A stretch of DNA of 64,000 bases from an uncultured Alphaproteobacteria bacterium (GTDB taxonomy: Bacteria; Pseudomonadota; Alphaproteobacteria; GCA-2731375): assembly GCA_951812805.1 (NCBI GenBank), contig CATOSZ010000002.1:1-64000 (forward strand). The letters are read 5' to 3'. This document shows positions 63,820 through 64,000 of the stretch, in pieces. Made by a program: the position numbers and the translations under genes. The notes below the pieces were generated by a model. That model made no database searches. It worked only from the letters and a program-made list of their open reading frames with translations, and was not told where the DNA came from. Position 1 is the stretch's first letter. Each line of letters begins with the position of its first letter.

Positions 63820-64000
63820 GCGACGGCCTCCCCGGCAACGCACAGCGTCTCATAGCGCTTGCAGTCCGCTTCGGGCCGCAAGGTCAGTTGCGGATAGGCG
63901 TGGCTCTCGCCCCATGGCGCGATGACCGGCTCCACCAGTTGGTTGATCAGATTGATGATGGCCGGAAGGCGCAGCGTGTTCTGCTCCACGGCCAGTTCAC
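63816..64000 (-). CDS. istA: IS21 transposase IstA (copy 3), partial
   Basis: Only the last ~60 codons are inside the window, ending [13 protein letters not shown] as in copy 1. The 5' part lies beyond the edge. Confidence 0.9.
   Translation of the reverse strand, partial: ELAVEQNTLRLPAIINLINQLVEPVIAPWGESHAYPQLTLRPEADCKRYETLCVAGEAVA

Larger units (their letters stand above)
62456..64000 (-). mobile_element. IS21-family element, copy 3, running off the right edge
   Basis: Starts TGTCAATCAGC at 62456 and matches copy 2 through the hairpin tail, terminator, istB and the end of istA. The other end would be expected about 1430 bases beyond the window. The tail (62456-63087) holds no intact gene, only the IS256-like scrap and hairpins. 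Confidence 0.94.

Overview
The window looks like a high-GC alphaproteobacterial chromosome, most like the Rhodospirillales and relatives. The host genes support this: an NDUFS4-type complex I accessory subunit, alphaproteobacterial L28, a priA / transaldolase-like aldolase / DUF484 / xerC block, hisE next to a HIT gene, and a lysine-rich 57-aa protein of a type common in that class. This placement is inference from gene content; no rRNA is present.

Layout. 1-2471: three overlapping tyrosine recombinases beside tRNA-Pro; the middle one has lost key catalytic residues. 2519-3036: tRNA-Pro, NDUFS4-like gene, tRNA-Arg. 3065-5089: a small gene split by an IS66-type element. 5144-8281: a LysR regulator divergent from a membrane-anchored nucleotidyltransferase/GNAT pair, then a small unknown gene. 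8667-12264: an IS110 scrap, IS21 copy 1 and a cyclase cut off by it. 12514-18902: a DUF1028 / luciferase-like / Baeyer-Villiger monooxygenase operon divergent from a permease / enoyl-CoA hydratase pair. 18915-25072: a SnoaL-like gene split by a group II intron (itself hit by IS630 copy A), then an IS4-like and an IS481 element stacked before rpmB. 25173-36810: rpmB, a phytase-like esterase, a dienelactone hydrolase, and an operon of N-carbamoylase, fumarase-type lyase, SDR-like protein, GNAT and DHDPS-like aldolase. That GNAT is split by IS21 copy 2, which is itself hit by IS630 copy B. 36817-42610: a one-chain biotin carboxylase and a fic gene split by IS630 copy C. 42641-47241: xerC, DUF484, aldolase, priA. 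47329-57939: TRAP binding protein, tricarballylate-type dehydrogenase, an isopropylmalate-type dehydrogenase split by an IS1182 element, M81 peptidase, thiolase-like gene, sulfatase, HIT, hisE. 58090-64000: DUF1203, a membrane cyclase, an AT-richer pocket with two unknown genes, and a second intron copy truncated by IS21 copy 3, which runs off the edge.

The dominant theme is recent, layered mobile-element expansion. For most elements the exact ends and target duplications can be read, and removing the element restores a full reading frame (SnoaL, GNAT, fic, dehydrogenase, small 81-codon gene). The insertions can be ordered: intron before IS630 and IS21, and IS21 before IS630. The less familiar loci most worth following are the recombinase trio with a degenerate middle member, the membrane nucleotidyltransferase/GNAT pair, and the repeat-bearing fic promoter.
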